The translations under genes and the position numbers were made by a program. Of a stretch of DNA of 64,000 bases, positions 23,138 to 34,299 are shown one piece after another (position 1 is the first letter of the stretch; each line of letters opens with the position of its first letter). The notes below the pieces were generated by a model, which made no database searches, was not told the DNA's origin, and saw nothing but the letters and a program-made list of their open reading frames with translations. The stretch spans positions 2,232,001 through 2,296,000 of the forward strand of contig NC_092310.1 of NCBI RefSeq assembly GCF_036785885.1. The letters are read 5' to 3'. This DNA comes from Coffea arabica. Taxonomy: Eukaryota > Streptophyta > Magnoliopsida > Gentianales > Rubiaceae.

Positions 23138-24235
23138 GAGGTCTTTCTTAAGAACTTGAACATAATCATAGAGTTTGATTGTACCAAACATAATTGTTTT
23201 AACAATTTTGTTTGATATCAATATTTTTCAATACCATTAATTATATAGAAAGAAACATAAAAGATTCAACATTTGAAGATATGGGAGTAAAAGGACAATC
23301 TTTCTTCCTATCATTTTAGAAATTCTTTTTTTTAGGTATAATGTTAGATTAATTAACAATAATTATTAAAAGAGACCTATCATTAAGAAATTCAAACCTA
23401 AGAGAGTAAAATTGTTTTCAAAGATTCCATTTGTAAGCACTATATTGTTCTTAAGAATTTTTTTTTCTGAGGTCTTTCTTAAGAAATTGAACCTAATCAT
23501 AGAGTTTGGTTGTACCAAACACAATTGTTTTAACAATTTTATTGAATATCTAAATATTTTTTAATACCATTTATTGGACTCAGCAGATGAAGATACAAGA
23601 GTAAACCTGTCATTCAAAAATTCGAAACTAAGAAAGTGAAGTTGTTTTCAAAGATTTCAGAAATGCCTCCAAAATGTGTAATACTTTAGATTTGCAACTG
23701 TGCATATGCCAGAAAAAAATATGAAAGACAAACTATCTTTAAATCTATCTCACATAAAAAAAAAATCTAGGAGGAAATTAAACAATCGGATACTTTTGTT
23801 AGTAATACTAAAACCTCTAATTTCTACAAATCTTGTGTGACAATAGTAGCATTCCTTTAATGAAAAATAAGGACACAACCAAATGTAGACTAAAGCCTTG
23901 TGGCAACATTATGCCAACAAATAAACAACTTCTGAAATAAGTCAATACATAAATAAAAAAGAAAAGAAAGGAAAATGGCATACACAAGAAAGGCATGAAC
24001 TACCTAAGACTCGAATTTTAAGTGCCTACAACTATTATGATGCCATGAAACCAGGAAAAAGACTCTTGGCCAATCTTCTCCTTTGTTTTATTTCATCCCA
24101 TCACCACCAAGACTTTTCCACCAATACTCATTCTAACCAATATATATATATATATATATATATAGAGCACAACAAATCTTGATGACAAATTTCAATTTTC
24201 AAATGGTTGTGCATAAATTTTTCTCACCTCCCAAC
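23138..24235. repeat. duplicated block, copy 2 (matches 12040-12762 and 13418-13570)
   Basis: Same orientation as copy 1. Its left part is duplicated within itself (23138-23300 and 23466-23590 both contain GGTCTTTCTTAAGAA and GTTGTACCAAAC). A (TA)n run interrupts it at 24140-24164. It lacks the insertion present in copy 1 at 12763-13417. Confidence 0.65.
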
Positions 24236-24427
24236 CATAGTTGATCATTACATGCACCTTTGTGCCCATGCCTCAATTAAGCGCACCAAGATGAAATAAG
24301 AATAAACTATTTAGTAGGTTTAGACTACTTTGATTGTTAAATTTTGATCAATAATATATTTTAAATTTGAATTTAACTCCTCAAAGTAAGTATGTCAAAT
24401 TTTACTCCTCCATCATTAAATTCGATG

Positions 24428-24563
24428 CAAATCCTGTATTTGTTTTTAGTCGAAACAATTTCTTCTTGTATAGTTCTTGAAGAAACCATGTGGATGCGAA
24501 TGCCTTTTTAAACATTTATCTTCCATTTGATGCTTTTATCTGATCGTGTAAAAATGTTGGATC
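24428..24563. repeat. 136-bp inverted repeat, left arm
   Basis: Base-by-base comparison shows this arm is identical to the complement of 24814-24949 over all 136 bp. A second, nested pair (GTGGTTCATTCTTT at about 24651 and its complement near 24800) lies in the 250-bp spacer. Confidence 0.9.
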
Positions 24564-24813
24564 TCGTCTAAATTCTACAGAACGACCCCAAAAGAAAGTG
24601 TACGAATGTTGTACTAATGCCAATTACTATTTAGTTGAACACAAATACGGTGGTTCATTCTTTATTGTGAAGGGCCAATTTGATATATAAAATACATGAC
24701 GGACGAAAAGTAACTAACTAAAATAATTTAAAAACTTCCTAAATAGTTTACACCAAATATTTCTCCAGTTGGGGATTTTGTTTGAAATATTCCCCAAGAA
24801 AAGAATGAACCAC

Positions 24814-24949
24814 GATCCAACATTTTTACACGATCAGATAAAAGCATCAAATGGAAGATAAATGTTTAAAAAGGCATTCGCATCCACATGGTTTCTTCAA
24901 GAACTATACAAGAAGAAATTGTTTCGACTAAAAACAAATACAGGATTTG
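24814..24949. repeat. 136-bp inverted repeat, right arm
   Basis: Exact complement of 24428-24563. It ends 48 bp from the 3' end of the tRNA-Leu gene. Confidence 0.9.
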
Positions 24950-24997
24950 GATTTTATAACCATGCCCGAATTATCTGCTGTCACTCTATCGGTTGTT

Positions 24998-25081
24998 TGT
25001 CAGAAGTGGGATTTGAACCCACGCCCTCTCACGAGGACCAGAACTTGAGTCTGGCGCCTTAGACCACTCGGCCATCCTGAC
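24998..25081 (-). tRNA. tRNA-Leu (anticodon CAA), 84 bases, no intron
   Basis: On the minus strand the acceptor arm pairs GTCAGGA with TTCTGAC (one G-T pair), with discriminator A. The anticodon stem is CCAGA/TCTGG with loop CTCAAGT, so the anticodon is CAA (reads UUG). A long variable arm (class II, as in Leu and Ser) and the T-arm/B-box GGTTCAAATCC are present. No T-run terminator lies within 60 nt downstream; the first T5 on this strand is at 24930-24934, inside the inverted-repeat arm. The sequence looks functional and nuclear. Confidence 0.95.
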
Positions 25082-25089
25082 TGACTGCC

Positions 25090-26400
25090 CAGTTGGAGCA
25101 ACACAGTGATTATATGATAATAAAAGCCGAAATGCTAAACGTAAACTAATTCCCCCCGTTGTCAAGTTATTAGGCGATGATTTCCTAGTTATTTGCACGG
25201 CAAGGCAAATTATACGCACTAGAACCTCCTTTTTCTTTCATATAGCTTTTGTTCTCTCGGAAGAAACATGAGCAGTAGTGTTTAACCCTTAAACCGAACC
25301 ACATCAATCATTGTGATCTTCTAGTAAAACTTGAAGAACCATATTTAGTAATGACCGATACTATCTCATAAGATCAGGCTTTCCCTCCTCTTTTTCCCGG
25401 GCTTGGGACCGGCTGTCTGATGAGACAGGCAGAGTTACAAGCATCCTACCAAACAAAACAGCACAAGCATACAAACAAGCAAGCCACAATTAAGAACCAC
25501 AGACAAGAAAGTGCTGCTATAGATGCATCTCCCACAAAACAAAACAAAAAAAATCGAACTCAGATGCAGCAAAGTCAAAAAAGACCGTCAGGCCGAGGGA
25601 ACCATCAAGCCACATCCCCACACAGCAATCTCAATTAATCAGTTTTAACAAAAATAGCAAAATAAACTGTACTAATAGCACACCTTTCCTTAATAACACA
25701 CTTTTTTTTTCTTTTTTTGGGTGGCTGGGTGTGTGTGTCTCCATATGGAGGGGGGCCTTGAATCCCATTAGACAACCTTGAGGTTACCTGACCAAACATA
25801 TACCACGATTACAACCGCCCAACTTTCTTCACTTGTTTTCATACCAAATCTTACCCTTAAACTGCAGCAGGGTTAACCTATAAATCAACTAAGTTACCAC
25901 CCCTCAGTTATGAACTTCCAAATTAGGAGATCTACTACCGTGTGAAACTATTAGGCGACAGTTAATTTTCTATAGCATTCAAGGGGCTTAAGCTGCACAG
26001 ATAAATCGTCCACAGCAAATGACAAGGTTGCCCTGGAACACACTCATTTCATGAATCCAACGAAATCATGAATCCACACTTCAAACAAATTAATGAATTT
26101 CGATACTTGAAAACAAGGCATTTGGATTCCTCTCAATTTCTCAATCATTTACAAAATGGTTCTATGAACATACACCTGTGCCAGGGCCTGTTAAGATGCA
26201 ACCCCCTCCCAAAACAGCAATGCATACAACTATTGCAGATCTTAAATTGGACCTCATAATGCCACACCATATCTGTCAAGGCCATAAGAAAATATTGTCC
26301 AATAACTTCTCCCTAAAGAAAACAAAATTCAGTTACATGCACTTCAAATTGCATACTAAACCCATGTACCAGGGGATCACAAAATTCAAGTATGAAATGA
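25090..26400. other. noncoding DNA between tRNA and repeat locus
   Basis: No supported gene. From about 25400 rightwards the plus strand becomes rich in A and C and poor in T, the start of the strand-asymmetric region described at 25400-34300. Confidence 0.4.
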
Positions 26401-26407
26401 AATTCAC

Positions 26408-26575
26408 AAACAATACCAGTACCAGTGGTTTGCAAGTTGATGACTACAAAAACAGATATTGCATCTGTTCTTACATGACTAAACAATACCAATAGCAATA
26501 CCAGTGGTATGTAAGTCGATGACTTCCAAAACAGATATTGCATGCATCTGTTCTAACATGACTGAACCAGCATCT
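26408..26575. repeat. tandem duplication (about 85 bp, two copies)
   Basis: Both copies share ATACCAGTGGT, AAACAGATATTGCAT and ACATGACT. Confidence 0.7.
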
Positions 26576-27673
26576 GCTTACAAGTGCGAATAACCAAATG
26601 TTTTCTTCCATTCAATTATAGATAATGGAGGCTAGCAGCAAGTATTCAATGGTGATAGGACCACTGCGGATTTCTGACCCTCGTCTATAATAGTGGGCGT
26701 ACCAGTTACAACACACCAAAAGCCACAACACACCAAAAGCCCAAGAATGATAGAGGCGGCAAGAAATATACCAACAACTTGACCATGACCATGAACTTGA
26801 TAATCCATACTGAGTTACATCTTAGGCTGCACCCCAGAGTCTATCAGAAGTTTCTTTCCACATTCAAAGTTGTCAATCAAATTCCAGGTAGACTAGGAAG
26901 CGCTACATCTTCACCATCTATACAACTTGAAAGGAGAGACAAATAGAAATCCCAATTTCTGGATATTGAACTCAAGAACTGGTTGAGGTAAAGATGTCTT
27001 AAATTCAATGGAATAAAAATGCTTGCTATAGAATATACAAAACTTCGCTAAAGACAACCAAAACTCCTCTCATGCTATCAAAGCAGAATCTGCAACTTCA
27101 AAGTATATTGACAACACCGTCATGAATAAACCTGGACAAACAAATGACACTGCAATTGCGCTCAAAACATATCCATTACAAATGATCAGGATAAGAAACC
27201 TCTACGTCTGTTTCGATTTCTTGGTGATCAGTAGTATGCAACTAGTATGGATTAATAATGCAGAAATTCAGGCTTAAAATCATTCATCCGAGTTCAACCC
27301 CCAGCTCTTCCTGAAATTGAATGCCATAATTTAAAAAACTATAGTGCTATACAAAGAAAACCAGGCACAATCACACGAGCGAGGAACTCCTTCGAAATCA
27401 TGTAGACCACAATACCAGGTAACAAAAGGTAACAAAATGACCAGAGATTCTTGAATTCAAACTCCCTAAATGGAAACCAGTTATGCAACATCACATTCAA
27501 CATGTGCAAAATCAATCAGGATCATGGTGAACCATAAATTGAAGTTCTTCTTTGCATCCCCTAATTCTGATAATTCACCCCGTCAGTCTACAGCAATAAC
27601 ATCAAACAGCAACAGAGAGAATTTTGACAGATGAAGAAGCTAATTGACGTCAGAATTTTCCAAAAACTTGTAC

Positions 27674-27758
27674 TGAACCCTGAAGAACATGACAAACCAA
27701 TTATTTCTATGCACCCTGAAGAACATGCCAAACCAAATATTTCCATGCACCCTTTATT
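27674..27758. repeat. tandem duplication (about 43 bp, two copies)
   Basis: ACCCTGAAGAACATG and CCAAWTATTTC recur at a spacing of 43 bp. A smaller tandem (TCAGAGCTGTCCATTA twice) is at about 28227-28257. Confidence 0.7.
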
Positions 27759-28299
27759 CTTTCAAATACTTTATGAACTCAATAGTAAAAATGCTGAAAA
27801 CACAGCATAGTTGGACGACCATCATGAGTAATTCAGAATTCATCCATCAAAAGCTAAAGAATTGAAGAAGTATATGTGAACCGTCATCCCACCTTATATT
27901 CAATTCCATAAGGCCTATAACATATATCTTGAACCTGTTACTTAAGAACAATACCATGACCAAAACTCCTAAATCCAATCTGCAAAATTAAACAGATTAT
28001 AAAGCATGACTAATGCATCAGTGATGTTTTCAACAAACACAATAACAAGATGGCATGAAGAGAGATTCCATGATTCAAACCACAATATCGTGGATATCTG
28101 AATAACATAATCATCCAAGAGACCCCTATTTCTTCACAATCCTCTCGCTAGGACTACAGTTGTGCAAGGGAGTACCAGGACATCAGAACCCAACTTAAAA
28201 CTCGACACCAAGATGAAAACCAATATCAGAGCTGTCCATTATCAGAGCTGTCCATTAATCCCAACCATCCAGAAATTTAGGTTATATACATACCATCAA

Positions 28300-31200
28300 A
28301 ACTAATTAATATACCAAGCATAATGTTAATTCTTTTCAGATCATGATGAATCATCAAAACACCAGGAACCGCCAATACATGCATGTTCAATGGCAGAATT
28401 AGATAGTTTACAAGAAAACAATCCCCAAATAAAGAAAGGGCCTGGGATAAAGCTAATCAGAAACTAATAGAGAAGCAAAATAGGTGCAAGTGAATTAAAT
28501 GGGCAGGTCACAGCACAATTAACAGTTGGGATTAAGCAGTGATACGCAAATCACTGCTCTCTTAAATGAGGATCAGGAACATGGGCTTCACATCCCCAAG
28601 CGGAAAGGAATGGTAAGAGTAGACGAACACCCTCCAAAACAATGTACTAGCCTTTGATCTGACAATAGAGACCTTAAGTCTTCGCCACACCTCCAAGTCA
28701 CTGGAAGCCTAGACTCACAAAAAATAATATAGTAAATTAAAGAACAGCGAGAAAATCATTTTTCAAGAAAATGAACAAAAAAATAGAAAAAAAAGGTTGG
28801 GAAAGAGAAAAGCTCATCCAAAATCTTATCACAAAACCAGGATCCCAAACATGGCCAATAGTCCCGGTTCAAGCTTCCCTAAAATCAAGACAACAGATAG
28901 AAACCGTCACCAAATACCCCCAGTGAATTTTCAAGGAAAGAGAACAAACAAAGACCACGTTGGCAAGAAAAACTCCCAATTTAATTCACATCCATCCAAA
29001 TAAAAGCTCTTCTACCCTCCGCAAACCAGAAGTCCACTGTTCCTGAAAGACAACATCAAAAGAACCAGAACCCGAGGAAACGAAATCTTGAAACATCACC
29101 AAGATCGGAACAAACAGTAAAGCAACTGCCTATAGCAATGCAACAATGATGCAGAAAGCAAAACTCCAAATTACATATTACATTCACATCCATCCAACAA
29201 TTTTTAAGAATCATCACCTCCAAAAGCCCATATTCAGTCACCACCCTCATTAGAATTCTGCGAGTGAGTGAAAACATGAATAGCCAACAGAGACTTGAAC
29301 TTGGCACAAAGATGAAATAAAAATTGTAGATCATCTAGAATATTATCAGAACTGATAAATGTAGCATTCAATCTTCTTCAGACCAAGACGAATCAGCACC
29401 ACCAAAAAACACTACCTATACAGACATGTTAGATGACAGAATTTAATACCCGTTAGATACCAAGCACCGCAGAGCCATCCCCAAAGAGAAGTCCTGGACT
29501 AAGCTAATCCATCAAAATACGAAACACAAGAAAAGAACAATAGGGTACAATAACTTAGGTGAATTGAATGGAGAGAAGACAATTCGTAGATGGTTTAGAA
29601 AAAAAAAAGTTGAGAATAAGCAGAGATATACACTTGGTTATACCTCAATCTATTTCTCATGGATCAGGAAAGTCAACTCTGCAGGGATTACCACCAGACC
29701 AAATAATGGAGACAGAATAAGAAAATATTAACAGAAAAATTATAGTGTCAAAACCCCTAAATTCCTCATGCACAAAAGATAAATTAGTATAGGTGAGAAA
29801 ATAACTCCCTCCAAATAAGTTTACTAGCCCTTGATCCGAGAATGGAGAGGTAAGTTGAACCACCTTCACTGAAGGCCCTAGTAATATAGGAAATTATAAG
29901 ACAGAGCAGATCTACCATCCAGAGATCTCTCACTCAATTCAAGGAAACAACAGAAAACAAGTAGGGAAAGAGAGAGCTCCTCCAAAATCTTTTCGCCCAG
30001 AATAGCACAGTAACAAACATGATAACAATGCTTTGATCCAAGCTATCCTAAAATGAAGACGAGAGAAGCCATTACCAACAAACACCAGTGATCTCACGGC
30101 AAACAGAACAAACAAGAGAACTCCTGATTTACCACATCCATCCAAGAGAAGAGAGCACTTTTTGCCCATGCAGAACTCCACCATTCTAAGACAACCACAC
30201 CAAAAGAACCAGAAAAGAAGAGACAATCTTAGAAAAAGAAAAGAACAAGTACCATTCATGAAGTACACAACATACTGCAAAAGTGCAAGAAAGTGCAGGC
30301 CTTCATGATCAATTCTTAATCAACACCACAGAGAAACTTCTGGAAGCCCAGAGCCACCACCTATAGCAACATCACCTAAAGCAACAACAAAAACACCACC
30401 TGGAGGTCCAGGTAAAAGCTCCAGATTTTTCATTACATTCAGACCCATCCAATTTATTCACGAAGAGACACATCCCAGAGACCTCCCTTTGACTGCGGAA
30501 AGCAACACAAAAAGCCAACAAAAATTCAAAATTCGACACAGATGAGAACTGACAATGGAATGAACCAATAACACCAGCTTTTTACAAATTTAGATTACCT
30601 ACCATAACCCCAAACCTATTCATATAACAAGCATAAACTTCAGATCATGATGAACCACCAAAACACCAGAACCTACCTTAAAACATGTTTAGTGGCAGAA
30701 TTTCAGCACTAAGAAATACTTCAGAAGATCAAAATCGCCAAACTGGTAAGATCCTAAGCATCTGAGAACCATTCCCCAGAGATAAAGAAGGCATGGGATA
30801 AGCAGCAAAATGGGTGCATGTGAATTGAATGGGCAGGTCGAAGGTGTTCAACCATTAATCGCTGGGATTAAGCAGTGATACCTTTTCCTTGAGGATCAGG
30901 AACACAAGACTTCCAAGCAATTACTGACAAAACAAATAATGCATAACATTTCTACAAACATGGTGGACTATGGAAGAAAAGATTTACAAAAAAACTAGAT
31001 TATATTTATAATAGTCTGCAGACATCAAAAAGTACTAAAACCTGTAAAATGCTCAAGCCAAAAAGAATAAAGAATGATAAGCATAGGTAAGAAGATAAAT
31101 CCCCCTCTATAATAATGTACTAGCCTTTGATCTTGAGGACAGAGACCTAAGTTTTGGCCACACCTCTGAATCACCAGAATCCTAGATTCGACACAAAATG

Positions 31201-33730
31201 ATATGGTAAATTAGAGAACAAGTAGAGAAAATCATTTTTAAAGAAACAGCAAAAAAAAGAGCAGGGAAAGAGAGAGCTTATCCAAAATCTTGTTACAAAA
31301 CCCATTAGCAGGGTACCAAACACACCAACACTCCTGCAACAAGCTTCCCTAAAATCAACACAACAGACAGAAGGCATCACCAACCGCCACCTTGATTTTT
31401 TCAGGCAGAGGGAACAAAGAAAGACCAGGTTGAAAAGATATCTCCCGATTTTATTCACATCCATCCAAGAGAAAACTCTCGCCTCCACACACCAGAAATC
31501 CACTATTCTTGAAAGACATCAAAAAAACCAGAAGACAAGACAAATCTTGAAAAATCACCAAGAACAAAACACAGTAATTAGCGTCAAGTCCTTTTACCAA
31601 TCCACTCTATAGGGAGACTGCTGAAAAACCAGAACTGCTGCCTACAGCAATGCAAAAATAAAGCAGAAAGCAAAATCAAGGATCACATTCACATCCATTG
31701 CATAATTCCACGAAGAATCACATCCCATAATTCTAAAAAGAATGGCATCCAAAAGCCCATGTTCCGTCACCACCCTCAATAAAGGAATGGATCAAAAGAC
31801 TTGGCACAAAGACAAGAATAATCCTCAAATAAAAACTCTGAACAAGTTATCATTCAATCAAACCAATATGCATAGCCTTAACTCTTCTTCAGATCAAGTT
31901 GCATAAGCAAAATACCAGGAACCCCAACCATACAAAAATGTTTGATGACGGAATCTACTTCCTGTTATATACTGAGCAGCACATAACCATCCCCAAAGAA
32001 AAGCGCTGGATTAAGCTAGTCCATCAAATACAAAAGCCAAAAAAAATGCTAACCTTCGGTGAATTGAATGGGTAGGTTGAAAGCATTCATACAGTTTTTC
32101 CAGAAATAAATGGTTGAATAGCAAAGATATGCACTTGGTTACAACCCGTTCTATTCAGAGTGGATCAGGAAAGTTGACTCTGCATGACATGCTGCAGACC
32201 AAAAAGATTCACGGACAAATTATATTATAAATATGGTGTCCAACCCCCTAAATTCCTCAAGCACAAAAGAACAATTAGCGTAGGTGAGAAATTAACTCCC
32301 TCCAAAAAATTTTACAAGCCCTTGATCCGAGGATGGAAAGGCAAGTTTGAATCACAAATCACTGGAACCCAAAGTTGCAACACCCTAGTAATATAGGAAA
32401 TTAGAGAACAAGCAGAGCAAATCCACAAATGTCCTAATCAACTTCAACAAAACAGCAGAAAACAACCAGGGAAATAGAGGTCCTCCAAAATCTTGTTAAG
32501 CCCGAATAGCAGGGTAACAAACATGATGAAAATGCTCCGATCCAAACTTCCCTAAAATGAAGATAATAGTTAAGCCATTACCAACGCGCGCCAGTGATTT
32601 TTAAGCAAAGAACACAAACAAAGAATTGATTGGCAGAAGAGAACTCCCAATTTATCACCTTCATCCATCCAAGAAGAGCTCTTTTTGCTTCTATCCATCC
32701 AGGAAGAGCTCTTTTCACTTTCATACACAGAACTCCATCATTCTAAGATCACATCAAAAGAACCAGAATTTAAAAGCTAAGAAATACTTCACAACATCAA
32801 TATTACCATATTGATACGATCCTAAGCATCTGAGAAACATTCCCAAAGACAGAAGGCAGGGAACCAAAATAAATTCAAAAGCCTAAAGAGAACAAATGGG
32901 CAAAACCCAGCAGCAGCAGCAGCAAAATAGGTGGAGGCAAATTGAATGGAGAGGTTGGAAGCTATTTCAATGGTGTTTGTCCTGGGAAGAAAAGGTCTGC
33001 AGATATCAAAAGGTGACAAAAGCACAAGATTGTTTGGAAGAATATAACTCCCTCCAAAACAGTTTACCATCCGAGGAAGGAAGGCTCAGTTGTCACTACA
33101 ACTCCGAATCACTGAAACCCTATATTGCACAACACAAATGCAGGAGATCAGAAAACGAACTCGCTGTCTCACAGAGCAAATCAGCATCAACCAGCTGAAA
33201 ACAATCAAGGACAGAGAAAACTTCAGGAATCTTGCAAACCAGTATAGCAGGGACAAAAACATGACCAGAGCCTCCTGCATCCAAGCTCCCCTAAATCAAT
33301 ACAACAGATAAGGCCAGTTGCTAATTACTCCCCAGTTAATTTTTTCAGGAAATAAAAAAGGAAACCAAAAAAAAGGGGCGAGGGAAAAACTCCCGGTGTC
33401 GTAGCATGATATTCGCATCCAGAAAGTCTCTTTTTAGCCCCACCGAAGACTAGGATTCTGCCACGCCACAACGAGAACATCAAAAGAACCAGGAAAAAAA
33501 GACGAATCTTGATAACAAAAAACGATCGAGAAATTACTAATTAACAAACCCAACAATAGTAAAAACTCAATCTTCCTCATCAATCCTCGATAGACAACAC
33601 GCCAAAACTACCGAAAGTCCAGAGCACTGCCTACAGCAATCACAACAACAATAACAGCCACAGATTAAATATAAACTCCAGATTCAGATTACGCTCACAT
33701 CCATCCAACAGAAAGTTGCTTCCTACTCCA
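28300..33730. repeat. array of about 1.2-kb diverged units arranged A-B-A-B(-partial)
   Basis: Landmarks recur in fixed order. CAGATCATGATGAAYCA-like: 28338, 29375, 30640, 31887. GGATCAGGAA: 28569, 29661, 30893, 32162. AGCCYTTGATCY: 28650, 29823, 31120, 32318. CCAAAATCTT after a purine run: 28798, 29962, 31262, 32470. CACATCCATCCAA: 28985, 30130, 31455, 32660, 33700. Units 1 and 3 resemble each other most, as do 2 and 4, pointing to a 2.4-2.5 kb dimer duplicated once. A shortened fifth unit lies at 33060-33730. Confidence 0.75.
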
Positions 33731-34252
33731 TCCGCCCGAAATCCATCATTCTACAAGAAGCACGGCAAGAAAACCAGAAAGAAGAACCAAAACGGGGCTA
33801 TTTTTGAACCAAAACAGGGCTAATTTTGAAGGAAATTTGATGTCAAATTTGTCCAATAATTGGAATGATCCAGAAATTACCACATAAACAAACCGAATCT
33901 AGTGCAAAAACTGGTATCCTTCCCGTTCAATCCTTCGAAATACCCGATCAACCGCCAAAAAAAAAAAACCATGATTAAATCTCAAAAGTCGCCATCAAAA
34001 AAATTAGCGATAATAAGCTTCAAATTAATCAAATCATCACAACCATAGAAGCAACGATCGAACCTAGCGATAATCATCAACCGAAGATCCTAACCTTCAG
34101 CTGAGACAAAAAACCACAACAATTGAATCTCATTTACCGAAAGCCTAACCGTAGAATCCCAAGAAAATCCACGATGAAGATAAAAGCATATGATTTCTTA
34201 CCACAAAACGAAACGGAAGCAAAAGGCCACAGGAAAGGAAAGCGGGGATTGG

Positions 34253-34262
34253 GGGTATTTAT
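34253..34262 (-). promoter_or_regulatory. TATA box, minus strand
   Basis: CTATAAATAC on the minus strand, in a GC-richer segment that precedes the strand-asymmetric locus. A GATAAG (I-box-like) motif lies upstream at about 34335. Confidence 0.5.
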
Positions 34263-34299
34263 AGATGCTTGGGAAGAGAATGAACTGCTAGGATTAAGC

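Larger units (their letters stand above)
25400..34262 (-). ncRNA. possible long noncoding transcription unit (strand-asymmetric, internally repeated)
   Basis: The whole stretch lacks a recognisable coding exon in any frame. Its composition is persistently A/C-rich on plus, hence T/G-rich on minus, as in plant introns and untranslated RNA. At the right end, minus-strand CTATAAATA (34253-34262) is followed by a C/T-rich leader and a GTAAGAAATC splice-donor-like site. Each roughly 1.2-kb unit repeats a block with a pyrimidine tract and GCTRTAGGCAG, resembling a 3' splice site. Inferred: a minus-strand noncoding gene whose exon-intron unit was duplicated. It could instead be the long 5' region or decayed remains of a coding gene. 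Confidence 0.35.

Noticed and set aside
29939..31503. Minus-strand ORFs of 113 and 110 codons within the repeat array.
   Set aside because: The T/G-rich strand gives Phe/Leu/Cys/Trp-rich ORFs by chance; the frame is not kept between repeat units.
25400..34262. TAS3-type tasiRNA locus, snoRNA cluster or polyubiquitin gene.
   Set aside because: I found no tasiARF-like motif, no regular C/D or H/ACA box pairs, and no coding repeat.
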